Made by a program: the position numbers and the translations under genes | Assembly (NCBI RefSeq): GCF_900104115.1 | Contig: NZ_FNJM01000004.1 | Location: forward strand, 124,001-188,000 | Direction of reading: 5' to 3' | Source of the DNA: Clostridium gasigenes | GTDB lineage: Bacteria > Bacillota > Clostridia > Clostridiales > Clostridiaceae | DNA: 64,000 nucleotides | In this document: in pieces, positions 25,229-33,994 of the stretch | How positions within the stretch are numbered: the stretch's first letter is position 1 | Layout of the letters: each line of letters begins with the position of its first letter | The notes under the pieces: generated by a model | Told to the model about the DNA's origin: nothing | Databases searched by the model: none | The model's input: only the letters and a program-made list of their open reading frames with translations

Positions 25229-25801
25229 ATGATAGAGTTAATAAATGTATTTGATATAGGTGTTATTGAGTTTATACAAAATAATTTGCATAATCCTACT
25301 ATGGATAAAATTATGATTTTAATTACTGGACTTGGGGATGCTGGTCTTATATGGATATTAATCGGGTTAGCCCTATTAATAAGCAAGAAATATAGAAAGG
25401 TAGGATTTATGGTTTTAGGAGCACTAGTGTTAGGGGCAATACTTGGAGAAGGACTATTAAAAAATATTATTCAAAGAGATAGACCCTTTGTAAGTATAGA
25501 AGGTATAGATATGCTAATTAAAGCACCGACATCATATTCCTTCCCATCAGGGCATACAACCTCATCATTTGCAGCAGCAGGAGTACTTTCAATCAATTTT
25601 AAGAATAAATCAATTTATATATTTACACTAGCAGCGTTAATAGGATTTTCAAGAATTTATTTAGGGGTACATTTTCCAACAGATATATTTGCCGCAATTA
25701 TATTAGGGCTAAGTTGTAGTTATTTATCTGTATTAATAGGTAGAAAAATTTCAGGTGAAAAATTTAATAAATATTTTAAAAAAAATTCTAAAGAAGCTTA
25801 A
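25229..25801 (+). CDS. PAP2-family membrane phosphatase
   Basis: A membrane lipid phosphatase related to undecaprenyl-diphosphate or phosphatidylglycerophosphate phosphatases, 190 residues. The three family motifs are present in order: KNIIQRDRP near residue 80, PSGHTTSS near residue 105 and SRIYLGVHFPTDIFA near residue 142, with the catalytic histidines. Five or six membrane helices surround them. AAAGGGGGA precedes the ATG. It is monocistronic and converges on the fluoride exporter, sharing a bidirectional terminator. The substrate is not determined; BcrC-like undecaprenyl pyrophosphatase activity is one option. Confidence 0.88.
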   Translation: MIELINVFDIGVIEFIQNNLHNPTMDKIMILITGLGDAGLIWILIGLALLISKKYRKVGFMVLGALVLGAILGEGLLKNIIQRDRPFVSIEGIDMLIKAPTSYSFPSGHTTSSFAAAGVLSINFKNKSIYIFTLAALIGFSRIYLGVHFPTDIFAAIILGLSCSYLSVLIGRKISGEKFNKYFKKNSKEA

Positions 25802-25865
25802 AAAAAATAATAATTATAATTATAGTGCTAGATATATATATGTTTATTTAATATATTAAAACTAA

Positions 25866-25905
25866 TAACTCCTACTTTTATATTTTAAAGAGTAGGAGTT
25901 TATTA
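25866..25905. terminator. bidirectional terminator between convergent genes
   Basis: AACTCCTACTTT pairs with AAAGAGTAGGAGTT; A- and T-rich flanks allow function on both strands. Confidence 0.8.
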
Positions 25906-25906
25906 T

Positions 25907-27229
25907 TTATTTTTCAGTTCGCTTATTTCTGAAATTTGAAAGCGTAGAATCATCAGCAATTTTAATTGATTTACTTTTACTTCTACCAATTTTTTGAGAA
26001 ATATAGATACCGCTATGTCCGGAAAAGATGTAACTAATTATACAAGTCATAAACATAAATTCAATACCTTGAGAACCAAAAAGTTCTACACCAAGGACAA
26101 ATGATGTAATAGGGGTATTTGTTGCACCGGAAAATACGCCTATAAGACCAAGTGCAGCTAAAAATGAAGGTGAAATGTTAAGTATGCTAGATAAAGTATT
26201 TCCAAAGGTTGATCCTACTACAAATAAAGGCGTAACCTCCCCTCCCTGAAAACCAGTACCTAGAGTAATTGATGTAAATAATAGTTTACCTATGAATGCA
26301 AATGGACTGACCTCTTTAGTAAATGAATCTGTAATTAATGGAAGGCTAAGCCCTAAATAATCTCTACTATTTATAATATATGTGAGAAATATTATTATAA
26401 AGCCACCAATTATACTTTTTATTACTGGATTTTGAAAATGTGATGAAAAAATTTCTTTTAGTTTATGTGTTAATTCACTAAATATCTTACTTAATAAACC
26501 AAATAGAATAGCAGCAATAATAACTTTTATTATTGTATAATATGTGAAACTAGGTACTTCTAATATTTTATAATGTGTGTGATGAACACCAAAAAAAACT
26601 GTTGTGAAATTTCCAATAAAAGCTGCTGTGAAACATGGGATTAATGCTTCATAACTCATAATTCCTAGCACAGCTACCTCTAATCCAAATATAGTGCCTG
26701 CAAGTGGAGTGCCAAACACTGAAGCAAAACCACTGCTAATTCCACACATCAAAATAATTTTAGTATCTATCTTATCTAATTTTAATATAGTACCTACACC
26801 GTCTGCAATAGTTGAGCCTATTTGAACTCCAGTACCTTCCCTTCCAGCAGAACCTCCAAATAAATGAGTAATAAATGTGCCTATAAAGACTAAAGGTACC
26901 ATACGCAAAGGTATAATACTGTTACCATTATTAATTTTATCTAAGATTAAATTATTACCCTTTAACGAATTTTTTCCATATTTTAAATATATAAAACTTA
27001 CAAATGCGCCCCCAAAGGGTAGTAAAAATAGCAACCATGCATTTTGTAGTCTTAAATTTGTTGCAATGTCTAGACTTTTTAAAAATAATGAAGCTACAGA
27101 ACCAGTTAAAACACCAACAATTGTGCCTAGAAGAACCCATTTTAAAAATGATATACCAATAGTTGTAATACTGTTTGCATTATTAATAATTGCAAATTTA
27201 TTCTTTTGTTTTGAGTTTATCGAACTCAT
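25907..27229 (-). CDS. CLC-F type fluoride/proton antiporter
   Basis: Exports fluoride from the cell. The 440-residue CLC fold has the anion-site motif GREGTGVQIG. CLC-F proteins have GREGT where chloride CLCs have GREGP, and the later GFQGGEVTPLF motif is also that of the fluoride branch. About ten or more membrane segments are visible. No cytoplasmic CBS domains are attached. GGGGGT lies before the ATG. A fluoride riboswitch with terminator lies just upstream on the same strand, which independently supports the substrate. This is the only gene under that switch. Confidence 0.93.
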   Translation of the reverse strand: MSSINSKQKNKFAIINNANSITTIGISFLKWVLLGTIVGVLTGSVASLFLKSLDIATNLRLQNAWLLFLLPFGGAFVSFIYLKYGKNSLKGNNLILDKINNGNSIIPLRMVPLVFIGTFITHLFGGSAGREGTGVQIGSTIADGVGTILKLDKIDTKIILMCGISSGFASVFGTPLAGTIFGLEVAVLGIMSYEALIPCFTAAFIGNFTTVFFGVHHTHYKILEVPSFTYYTIIKVIIAAILFGLLSKIFSELTHKLKEIFSSHFQNPVIKSIIGGFIIIFLTYIINSRDYLGLSLPLITDSFTKEVSPFAFIGKLLFTSITLGTGFQGGEVTPLFVVGSTFGNTLSSILNISPSFLAALGLIGVFSGATNTPITSFVLGVELFGSQGIEFMFMTCIISYIFSGHSGIYISQKIGRSKSKSIKIADDSTLSNFRNKRTEK

Positions 27230-27286
27230 TTATTACTACCCCCTTAAATTTTTTTTTATCTTATGATGTATTAAGTTAAATAGAAA

Positions 27287-27425
27287 GACTCCTACAAAAC
27301 TACAGTTTCCTATTGTTTTGTAGGAGTCATTAGCATTAGACATCTCTAAATAAATAACAAGTTAGTATTTTTGTTATTTATTTAGAAATGCCTTACGCAA
27401 TTAATGGCGAACTCCATCACCTAAA
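27287..27425 (-). promoter_or_regulatory. fluoride riboswitch (crcB motif) with terminator
   Basis: Read on the minus strand it begins GGTGATGGAGTTCGCC, followed by ATTAA, a long AT-rich stem (GCGTAAGGCATTTCTAAATA paired with its complement) and then GCTAATGACTCCTAC, all features of the fluoride aptamer. GACTCCTACAAAAC then pairs with GTTTTGTAGGAGTC followed by TTTCTATTT (27287-27328), forming the terminator that fluoride binding should prevent. The paired stem is much longer than in compact examples. Confidence 0.93.
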
Positions 27426-27681
27426 ATTATATTCATAATATTACCATAATAAATGAAGAGTAGCAATAATAATTTCGATTAGCAAGTGCCTAAAATCTTA
27501 TATTTAATTTGTTAATAAATAATTCTATTGAAAGATAAAAATATTTGTATTAATATCTGTATTAAATAGTATATGAATCTTAAATTAGATATTTAATTTT
27601 TAATAATTATTAAAGAAAAGTTTTAAGTCTATTATTTTATAAAGTAATTTAAATATATAATAAGGTAAGGGAGATTTTGAA
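27426..27681. other. AT-rich intergenic region between divergent genes
   Basis: This must hold the minus-strand promoter of the fluoride-controlled gene and the plus-strand promoter of the two-component genes. I see no strong consensus promoter and no other structure in it. Confidence 0.4.
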
Positions 27682-28329
27682 TTGAATATATTAATTGCAG
27701 ATGATGAAGCGCAAATGGTTAAAATTCTTTCAGCTTATTTTAATAAAGAAGGATTTAATACTATTCTAGCTAAAGATGGAGAAGAAGCTTTAAATTTATT
27801 TTCTTCGAGTAAAATAGATTTAGCCATATTAGATTGGATGATGCCAAAGGTAAATGGAATAGATGTTTGCAGGTATATAAAAGATAATAGTAATACAAAA
27901 GTATTAATATTAACTGCAAAGGGAGAAAATGAAGATGAATTAGAAGCGCTAAATTGTGGCGCTGATGAATATGTGAAAAAACCATTTGATCCAAGAATCC
28001 TAATTATGAGAGCTAAAAAGTTGCTAGAGTTTAAAGATCTACTAAAAATTAGTAATTTGAATATAGATATAGCTTCGAAAAAGGTATATAAAAATGAGGA
28101 GCTATTAACTTTAACTAAAATAGAATTTGAACTTATAAAATGTTTTACAATAAATAAAGGAATTATTTTATCAAGAGAAAAGCTTTTGGACTTAGTATGG
28201 GGTTTAGAATATGAAGGAGATTATAGAACTGTAGATACACATATAAGAAGGTTAAGAAGCAAAATTGGAGAAGAAATTATAAAAACTCATAGGGGTCTTG
28301 GATATAGTTTGGATGGTGATTTTAATTAA
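27682..28329 (+). CDS. OmpR-family response regulator
   Basis: A 215-residue two-component regulator. The receiver domain has the acidic pair in ADDEA, the phosphoacceptor Asp in LAILDWMMP near residue 52, and the switch Thr and Lys in LILTAKG and VKKPF. A winged-helix DNA-binding domain with the typical YRTVDTHIRRLRSKI and RGLGYSL ending follows. It starts at TTG with AAGGGAGA eight bases upstream. The frame overlaps the kinase gene, so the two form an operon. The target genes are unknown; the adjacent secreted hydrolase is a candidate. Confidence 0.92.
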   Translation: MNILIADDEAQMVKILSAYFNKEGFNTILAKDGEEALNLFSSSKIDLAILDWMMPKVNGIDVCRYIKDNSNTKVLILTAKGENEDELEALNCGADEYVKKPFDPRILIMRAKKLLEFKDLLKISNLNIDIASKKVYKNEELLTLTKIEFELIKCFTINKGIILSREKLLDLVWGLEYEGDYRTVDTHIRRLRSKIGEEIIKTHRGLGYSLDGDFN

Positions 28330-29689
28330 GATAAATAAGAAACTTTCTATAAGTATATCTTTAATAATAGTTTTAGTAGCTATAATCTCTATATTAATAA
28401 ATAATCTTTTTATAAGTAATTATTACTTACATCAAAAAAAGAAGTCATTAGATGAAATAGCTATAGAACTTAAAAATGGTGGATTAGAAAGTATTGAAAA
28501 AATAGAAAATATAAATGATTTAACAATTGCCTATGCAAGATTAGATGGAAGTGTTGAAGAAGTAAATGAACAAATAATTCGCCAATTTGAGATTAAGAAA
28601 ATAAAGTTAAATAAATTTTGGGTTACAGAAGAAACTATAGAAAGCCTACAGTATAAAAGTGTAAATAAAATATTTGATCAAGGTAAAAACAAATATAGTT
28701 TTTTAACAAAATTTATAATTATGGATGAACATGTGGTTGCAATTGGTATGTCTATACCACATTTAGATGAAACCATAAATATAATAAATCAATTTAATAT
28801 ATACCTTATGATTTTTTCATTAATATTAATAGGCATTTTAGTATTAATATTCTCTAGAAGAATTATAAAACCTATAGAAAAATTAAGAGTATTATCACAA
28901 GATATAGCATCACTTAACTTTAGAACAGAAAGTATAAAAACAAATGATGAAATAGAAGAATTATCTAAAAGTATAAATAGTATGAGTATAAGTTTAGAAA
29001 AAGCTCATAGTGAACTTAATTTAAAAAACGAAAATCTTAAAACAATGATTTCGGATACATCTCATGAGTTAAAAACTCCAGTTGCGTTAATAAAGGTTTA
29101 TGCTAGGGGTATAGAAGATGGATTAGATGATGGTAGTTATATAGAAACTATATTGGAGCAAACAGAAAATATGGAAAATTTAATAGAGAGGCTTTTATAC
29201 TGGGCAAAGTTTCAAAAAAATATATTGAATAAGTGTAAATTTGACCTGAAAGATGAATTGTTTAGTATATTGGAAAAGTATAAATTAATTATAGAAGAAA
29301 ATAATATAGAACTATTATTAAATTTAGATCATGAAAATAACTATGAAATTTATGGAGATAAAAACAGTATAGATATAGTGCTTAATAATTTAATAACTAA
29401 TGCCATAAAGTACACAAATAATAAAAAAATAAAAATAACAGTACTTAAGGAAAATAATAAAGTTAAATTATTGATAAGTAATGGTGCAGATAATATTACT
29501 AAGGAAAATATAGAAAAAATTTGGAAACCATTTTATGTAATTGAAAAGTCAAGAAGTAAGGAATTATCAGGTACAGGACTTGGCTTGCCTATAGTTAAGA
29601 CAATACTAGAAAATCATAAATTTAATTTTGATGTTGAAACAAAACATGGAAATATAGAATTTTATATATTATTTAAAGAATCCTATTAA
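28313..29689 (+). CDS. sensor histidine kinase
   Basis: Membrane kinase partner of the preceding regulator, about 458 residues. Helices near residues 8-32 and 163-183 bracket a short extracytoplasmic sensor. A HAMP domain, a HisKA domain with SDTSHELKTP and an ATPase domain with NLITNAIKYT (N-box) and GTGLGLPIVK (G2) follow. The start overlaps the regulator stop. ATG 28313 and GTG 28316 are both possible; a longer TTG start at 28298 is less likely. No ligand motif is evident. A terminator follows and separates it from the glycosidase gene. Confidence 0.9.
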   Translation: MVILIKINKKLSISISLIIVLVAIISILINNLFISNYYLHQKKKSLDEIAIELKNGGLESIEKIENINDLTIAYARLDGSVEEVNEQIIRQFEIKKIKLNKFWVTEETIESLQYKSVNKIFDQGKNKYSFLTKFIIMDEHVVAIGMSIPHLDETINIINQFNIYLMIFSLILIGILVLIFSRRIIKPIEKLRVLSQDIASLNFRTESIKTNDEIEELSKSINSMSISLEKAHSELNLKNENLKTMISDTSHELKTPVALIKVYARGIEDGLDDGSYIETILEQTENMENLIERLLYWAKFQKNILNKCKFDLKDELFSILEKYKLIIEENNIELLLNLDHENNYEIYGDKNSIDIVLNNLITNAIKYTNNKKIKITVLKENNKVKLLISNGADNITKENIEKIWKPFYVIEKSRSKELSGTGLGLPIVKTILENHKFNFDVETKHGNIEFYILFKESY

Positions 29690-29711
29690 TAGATAGGGTT
29701 CTTATTTTTTT
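29677..29711 (+). terminator. terminator after the two-component operon
   Basis: GAATCCTAT pairs with ATAGGGTTC and is followed by TTATTTTTTT; it overlaps the kinase stop codon. Confidence 0.75.
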
Positions 29712-29763
29712 GTAACATTCATGTAACAATGATAAGTTAATTTATTATATGAGGTGAGTGAGA

Positions 29764-32058
29764 ATGAAAAAAATAATAGTGTTACTTATAACTATAGGAC
29801 TTGCTAGTAATATGATGGTAGGTTGCAAAAATAAAGAGTTAAAAGCTAAATCAGATGTAAAAGTTAAAAATTTAGAGTTTAATTTTGAAGTAGATCCTGA
29901 AACATTCGAAATAACTACAGAATCAAATGGAGTTAAAGAAAATGCAGCGCAACCTTTAGAAAAAAGGGAAGTATCTAATTTGAAAAAAAGTAAGGAAGAA
30001 GTAACGTGGACATATCCAAATGATAATATTGATGTAAAAGTACAAAAAAAAGATAATTATTTAGATGTTAAAATAAAATCTAATACTAAAGAAGAATCAG
30101 AATTTAGCTGGCCTAAGGTAAATGCAGAAAGCTATATGCTTCCTATAAATGAAGGTAAATATATACCTAGCGATGATGAATATTGGAAAGAGCATTTAAC
30201 GGGCTCAGAATATAATGTAATAGAATCATTTTCAATGCAATTTTTTGCTTTAAATAAAAAGGCTTATTCAATTATGTATATAATAGATAATCCATTTAAT
30301 AATAAAATAAAATTTGAAGTTAAGGATAGAATAAGTTTGGGATTTATTCATGAGTATCCTAGTATAAATAAAAATAAAGAATATGGATTTAAAATATATT
30401 TAACAGAAAATAATCCTGTAGATATTGCTAAAACATATAAAAACTATGTTGTAGAAAAGGGAGATTTTAAAACTTTAGAAGAAAAAGAAAAAGATAATAA
30501 AGATATATCTAAGCTTTATGGGGCACCGTATATGTATTTTTGGGATAGATCTATTATTTCAGAAGAAAATATAAATTGGGATTTATTAAGAAAAAATTTA
30601 TCTCCTAAGTTAAAAGAAAGGATAAAAGAATTATTAAAAACTAAGGTAGAAGGTGGAGAAGAATTTGTTCAAGCTTTTGATGATGTAACTACATTAGAGT
30701 TTGCAGATAAATATACTAAAAGTTTAATAGTAAGAAGCATAAATTCAATAGGGTTGCTAAAAGAACTTTATAGTCCAGATGTATTTAAAAATATAGATAA
30801 AGAAACAAATAATATTTTAAGCAAAGGAATAGATAATTTAAATAAAATGGAATTAATACAACTAAATAAAAGATTATTAAAATCTGAACTAGGAGATATA
30901 GCAGAGCCTATAGAAAATTGGGGAAATTCAAAAACTACAGATGTGTTAGAAGATATTAATAAATCTGGAATAGAAAAAATGTGGATAGGATTAGATGATT
31001 GGAATGAAGGGTTTATAAAACCAGAATTAGTTGAAAAAGCTAATGAACTAGGATATTTAATAGGAACATACGATTCATATCACTCTATCCATAAGCCGGG
31101 AGAAGAAGGTTGGGAAACAGCAACCTTTAAAGATAAATCATTATACGAAAATGCTACTGTTATAAATAAAGATGGAAAGATTAATGTAGGTTTCCAAGGT
31201 AAAGGAAGAAAATTAAACCCAACATTATCATTATCAAGTGTAAAAGAGCGGGTTACTGGGATTTTAGACACAGGAGTTAAATTTAATTCTTGGTTTATAG
31301 ATTGTGATGCAACAGGAGAAATAGCTGATGATTATTCTCCAAAGCATACAACAACTCAAGAAGAGGATTTAAAGGCAAGACTTGAGAGGATGGAATATAT
31401 AAGAGATGAAAAAAATATGGTAATAGGATCAGAAGGTGGAAATGATTTTGCCAGCAAAACAATAGCATTTGCTCATGGGATAGAGACTCCAGCATTTTCA
31501 TGGATAGACCCTGATATGAATAAAAATAAAGAAAGTGAATACTATGTTGGTAGATATTATTCAGCAAAGGGAGGGGTTCCAGAGGTGTTTGCAAAACAAA
31601 TACCAGTAAAAGATAAGTATAAACGTATATTTATGGACTCAACATATACAATTCCACTATATAAATTAGTTTATAATGATTCTGTTATAACCGCATATCA
31701 CTGGTTATGGGGAACATTTAAAGTAGAAGATGAAGTGAAAAATAGAATGATGTATGAAGTTTTATATAATGTACCGCCGTTATATCATATTGATAAAAAT
31801 GAATGGGAAAAGCATAAAGAAGAAATGATTTCGCATACAAAAGTTTGGTCAGATTTTAGTAAAAAAGCAATAACAAAAGAAATGACAGATTTTGAAATAC
31901 TTTCAGAAGATAGACTAGTTCAAATGACTAAATATGGTGATGATTTAAAGGTAATAGCGAACTTCTCAGATAAGAGCGTAAATATAGAAGGAAATGAGAT
32001 TAAAGGAAAGTCACTTATAATATTTGATGGAAATAATAAAACAATATATACTCCTTAA
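29764..32058 (+). CDS. lipoprotein glycoside hydrolase, GH129/GH101-related
   Basis: A secreted, membrane-anchored glycosidase candidate of about 764 residues. The signal peptide ends in a lipobox (MMVGC) at about residue 21. An N-terminal beta domain of about 200 residues precedes a barrel-like domain with MWIGLDDWNEGF, GTYDSYHSI, FIDCDATGE and VIGSEGGNDF. Acidic residues at these points resemble catalytic sites of the GH101/GH129 alpha-N-acetylgalactosaminidase group, which act on mucin O-glycans. A small C-terminal beta domain follows. Start ATG 29764 has GAGGTGAG just upstream. Position behind a two-component system suggests envelope or host-glycan use. The exact family is inferred from memory of motifs. 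Confidence 0.65.
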   Translation: MKKIIVLLITIGLASNMMVGCKNKELKAKSDVKVKNLEFNFEVDPETFEITTESNGVKENAAQPLEKREVSNLKKSKEEVTWTYPNDNIDVKVQKKDNYLDVKIKSNTKEESEFSWPKVNAESYMLPINEGKYIPSDDEYWKEHLTGSEYNVIESFSMQFFALNKKAYSIMYIIDNPFNNKIKFEVKDRISLGFIHEYPSINKNKEYGFKIYLTENNPVDIAKTYKNYVVEKGDFKTLEEKEKDNKDISKLYGAPYMYFWDRSIISEENINWDLLRKNLSPKLKERIKELLKTKVEGGEEFVQAFDDVTTLEFADKYTKSLIVRSINSIGLLKELYSPDVFKNIDKETNNILSKGIDNLNKMELIQLNKRLLKSELGDIAEPIENWGNSKTTDVLEDINKSGIEKMWIGLDDWNEGFIKPELVEKANELGYLIGTYDSYHSIHKPGEEGWETATFKDKSLYENATVINKDGKINVGFQGKGRKLNPTLSLSSVKERVTGILDTGVKFNSWFIDCDATGEIADDYSPKHTTTQEEDLKARLERMEYIRDEKNMVIGSEGGNDFASKTIAFAHGIETPAFSWIDPDMNKNKESEYYVGRYYSAKGGVPEVFAKQIPVKDKYKRIFMDSTYTIPLYKLVYNDSVITAYHWLWGTFKVEDEVKNRMMYEVLYNVPPLYHIDKNEWEKHKEEMISHTKVWSDFSKKAITKEMTDFEILSEDRLVQMTKYGDDLKVIANFSDKSVNIEGNEIKGKSLIIFDGNNKTIYTP

Positions 32059-32173
32059 GATAGGAACGGTAGAGGTAAAGATAATAGATGATTATAAAAA
32101 TTATGATATAGTAATAATAATTGGAGAAAATAAAAAGGATGATTTTAGAATAAAACAAGATATAAGGGGCTAA
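32027..32173 (+). CDS. possible 48-residue ORF or gene remnant
   Basis: A short frame begins inside the end of the glycosidase gene and fills the gap to the phosphoesterase gene. It reads like coding sequence (IGTVEVKIIDDYKNYDIVIII) and stops just before the next ribosome binding site. It has no convincing ribosome binding site of its own. It may be the tail of a deleted gene or a coupled small protein. Confidence 0.3.
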   Translation: MEIIKQYILLKIGTVEVKIIDDYKNYDIVIIIGENKKDDFRIKQDIRG

Positions 32174-32177
32174 TATA

Positions 32178-33005
32178 ATGAAAAAAGTAAGGAAGATAAT
32201 AGTAGGATTGATGTTGTTAGGAGTAATAATAGGAGTATATTCAACATACATAGAAGGAAAATTATTAACATCTAAAAAATATGGAATTGAAGTAAATAAA
32301 AATTGGAAAGAGAATATTAAAGTTGTACAATTTACAGATACTCAATTAGGAGAATTTTTTTCTTTGGAGCAATTACAAAAGGTAGTAGATAGAATAAATA
32401 GTGAAAAAGCAGACATAGTTGTTTTTTCAGGAGACCTAATAGATAACGCATCAAAATATGAAGATTTATATAAAATATCAGAAGTGTTAGCTCAAATACA
32501 AGCAAGTAAAGGTAAGTATGCAATATACGGAAATCATGATTACGGTGGTGGAGCAGTAAGATATTACAATGAAATTATGGAGGAATCTGGTTTTAAAATT
32601 TTAGTAAATAAAAGTGATAAAATAGAGCTTGAAAACACTACAATAAATATATTTGGATTGGATGATGCTCTTATGGGTGATTATAATAAAGAAGAAACTA
32701 TGGGTGGTATTAGTAATAAAGATGTGAATTTACTTCTTATTCATGAGCCTGATTTAATAGATGATTTTAAGGAATATCCAATAGATTTAGCACTTGCTGG
32801 ACATAGTCATGGTGGACAAGTCTATATACCTTTTTATGGACCTATAAAAACAACTGCTTTAGCAGAAAAATATACAAAAGGATTTTATAAAATACATAAT
32901 GAAAATAAGGGCAAATTATATGTTAATAGTGGACTTGGTAACACAAAAGTTCCGTTTAGATTATTTAACATACCTCAAATTACTGTTATTAATCTTAAAA
33001 TTTAG
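32178..33005 (+). CDS. membrane-anchored metallophosphoesterase (YkuE-like)
   Basis: A calcineurin-like phosphoesterase of 275 residues with an N-terminal membrane anchor (about residues 6-25). Metal-binding motifs are FTDTQLG near residue 54 (a variant of the usual D-x-H, with Gln in place of His), VFSGDLID near residue 81, YGNHDYGG near residue 115 and LAGHSHGGQ near residue 209. This arrangement matches YkuE/YaeI-type enzymes acting at the outer face on phosphoesters or lipids. AAGGGGC precedes the ATG. The substitution in the first motif is worth noting, because the family His binds one of the metals. The substrate is unknown. Confidence 0.85.
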   Translation: MKKVRKIIVGLMLLGVIIGVYSTYIEGKLLTSKKYGIEVNKNWKENIKVVQFTDTQLGEFFSLEQLQKVVDRINSEKADIVVFSGDLIDNASKYEDLYKISEVLAQIQASKGKYAIYGNHDYGGGAVRYYNEIMEESGFKILVNKSDKIELENTTINIFGLDDALMGDYNKEETMGGISNKDVNLLLIHEPDLIDDFKEYPIDLALAGHSHGGQVYIPFYGPIKTTALAEKYTKGFYKIHNENKGKLYVNSGLGNTKVPFRLFNIPQITVINLKI

Positions 33006-33137
33006 AGTGGCAAAAATAGATTAGTGGATTGTTATTTTTGAATATGCATTATAGAGATTTGTATAAGGTATATATTTTAACTAGAGTAATATAAAATTGA
33101 ATAATATAGAAAAATATGAGAATACTAATATTAGATT

Positions 33138-33218
33138 AGGCATTTTAAAAAACAAGTAAAGGTGATAGGTATAGTATAAAACAGACATAATCTACTAGTT
33201 ATTTTTTGAAAATGCCTT
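33138..33218. repeat. short intergenic hairpin repeat
   Basis: AGGCATTTTAAAAAA and TTTTTTGAAAATGCCT form imperfect inverted ends around a 50-base centre containing CTACTAGTTA. The same end and core recur at other intergenic sites in the window. Confidence 0.55.
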
Positions 33219-33239
33219 ATAATAATAGGAGGTGTTGTT

Positions 33240-33440
33240 ATGGGAATGGATGAATTAGAGTTGAAAATGAAAAGATTATATAATGATATTAAATCAGGAG
33301 AAGTTACCAAAGAAATTGCACAAGAAGCTACAGAAGCAATGCATGGCATTGAAAAAATGGGTGGAGAAGCAAAAGAAAAATTTGGCGGTATGATGGATGA
33401 TATGAAAGATGGACTTAAAAAAATTAAAAATAAATTTTAA
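33240..33440 (+). CDS. small charged helical protein
   Basis: A 66-residue protein of unknown function. It is helical, Lys/Glu/Met-rich, with a Gly-containing middle (KMGGEAKEKFGGMMDDMKDG) resembling short stress or CsbD/YtxH-like proteins, without clear membership of either. AGGAGGTG lies six bases before the ATG, so translation should be strong. A terminator follows, indicating a monocistronic unit. Confidence 0.65.
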   Translation: MGMDELELKMKRLYNDIKSGEVTKEIAQEATEAMHGIEKMGGEAKEKFGGMMDDMKDGLKKIKNKF

Positions 33441-33455
33441 TTAAATATAACTATT

Positions 33456-33495
33456 AAATAAGCTTATTTTTTTAGATAGGCTTATTTATTTTTTA
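33456..33495 (+). terminator. terminator after the small charged protein
   Basis: AAATAAGCT pairs with GGCTTATTT and is followed by ATTTTTT. Confidence 0.65.
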
Positions 33496-33555
33496 GGGGA
33501 CTGAAAGAAAATAACAAGTAAAAGATTAAATACAAGACAAAAGGAGGATAAAATT

Positions 33556-33846
33556 ATTAAAATATTATTAATAAAAGTTACATTAAGAGCGTCTTGGGTA
33601 CATTCTTTAAAAGAAAAAAGAATGGTTGTAAAAAGCATAATACAAAAGCTGAAAAATAAATTTAATTTATCCGTAGGTGAAGTTGACAAGCAGGATATAC
33701 ATCAAACTATTGTAATAGGAATATCAGCAGTTTGCGGAAGTAGTGCACAGGTAGATTCCACTATGGAAAATGTAATTACTTTTATAGAACAGAATACAGA
33801 TGCAGAAATCATTAATATAGAAAATGAAGAACATATTTTTTCATAG
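33556..33846 (+). CDS. DUF503 family protein with an apparent AUU start
   Basis: A small conserved protein, 96 residues from the proposed start, matching DUF503 (about 90-95 residues, YlxP-like). Family signatures are VTLRASWVHSLKEKR and KNKFNLSVGEVDKQD, then an IGISAV segment. The only ATG in frame, at 33622, would remove the conserved first strand and the SLKEKR motif. Between AAGGAGG at 33541 and that ATG no ATG, GTG or TTG exists in frame, but ATT codons at 33553 and 33556 lie 5 and 8 bases after the ribosome binding site. ATT at 33556, followed by KILLIKV, fits the family N-terminus. In other genomes the family lies near rbfA; here it stands alone. Confidence 0.75.
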   Translation: MKILLIKVTLRASWVHSLKEKRMVVKSIIQKLKNKFNLSVGEVDKQDIHQTIVIGISAVCGSSAQVDSTMENVITFIEQNTDAEIINIENEEHIFS

Positions 33847-33889
33847 TAATAAGTATTTTCGAAAGAATATATAAAGGAAAAAAAGTAAT

Positions 33890-33942
33890 TTTAGGGAGAT
33901 GAAAAAATCTGACTAGTTAATTTTTGAAGATCCCTTAGTTAT
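33890..33942. repeat. short intergenic hairpin repeat, degenerate copy
   Basis: AGGGAGATGAAAAAAT and ATTTTTGAAGATCCCT flank TCTGACTAGTTA, matching the family at 33138 and 39512. Confidence 0.45.
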
Positions 33943-33994
33943 GTAGAAAAATGGAAAAATAGGTGATATAATTATAAAAACAAGGTATCTTTTT

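Noticed and set aside
28470-28952. Long minus-strand frames inside genes, for example at 8470-8952, 35937-36530 and 33913-34707
   Set aside because: They lie wholly inside well-supported genes on the other strand, lack ribosome binding sites, and have Ser/Ile/Leu-rich composition typical of antisense shadows.
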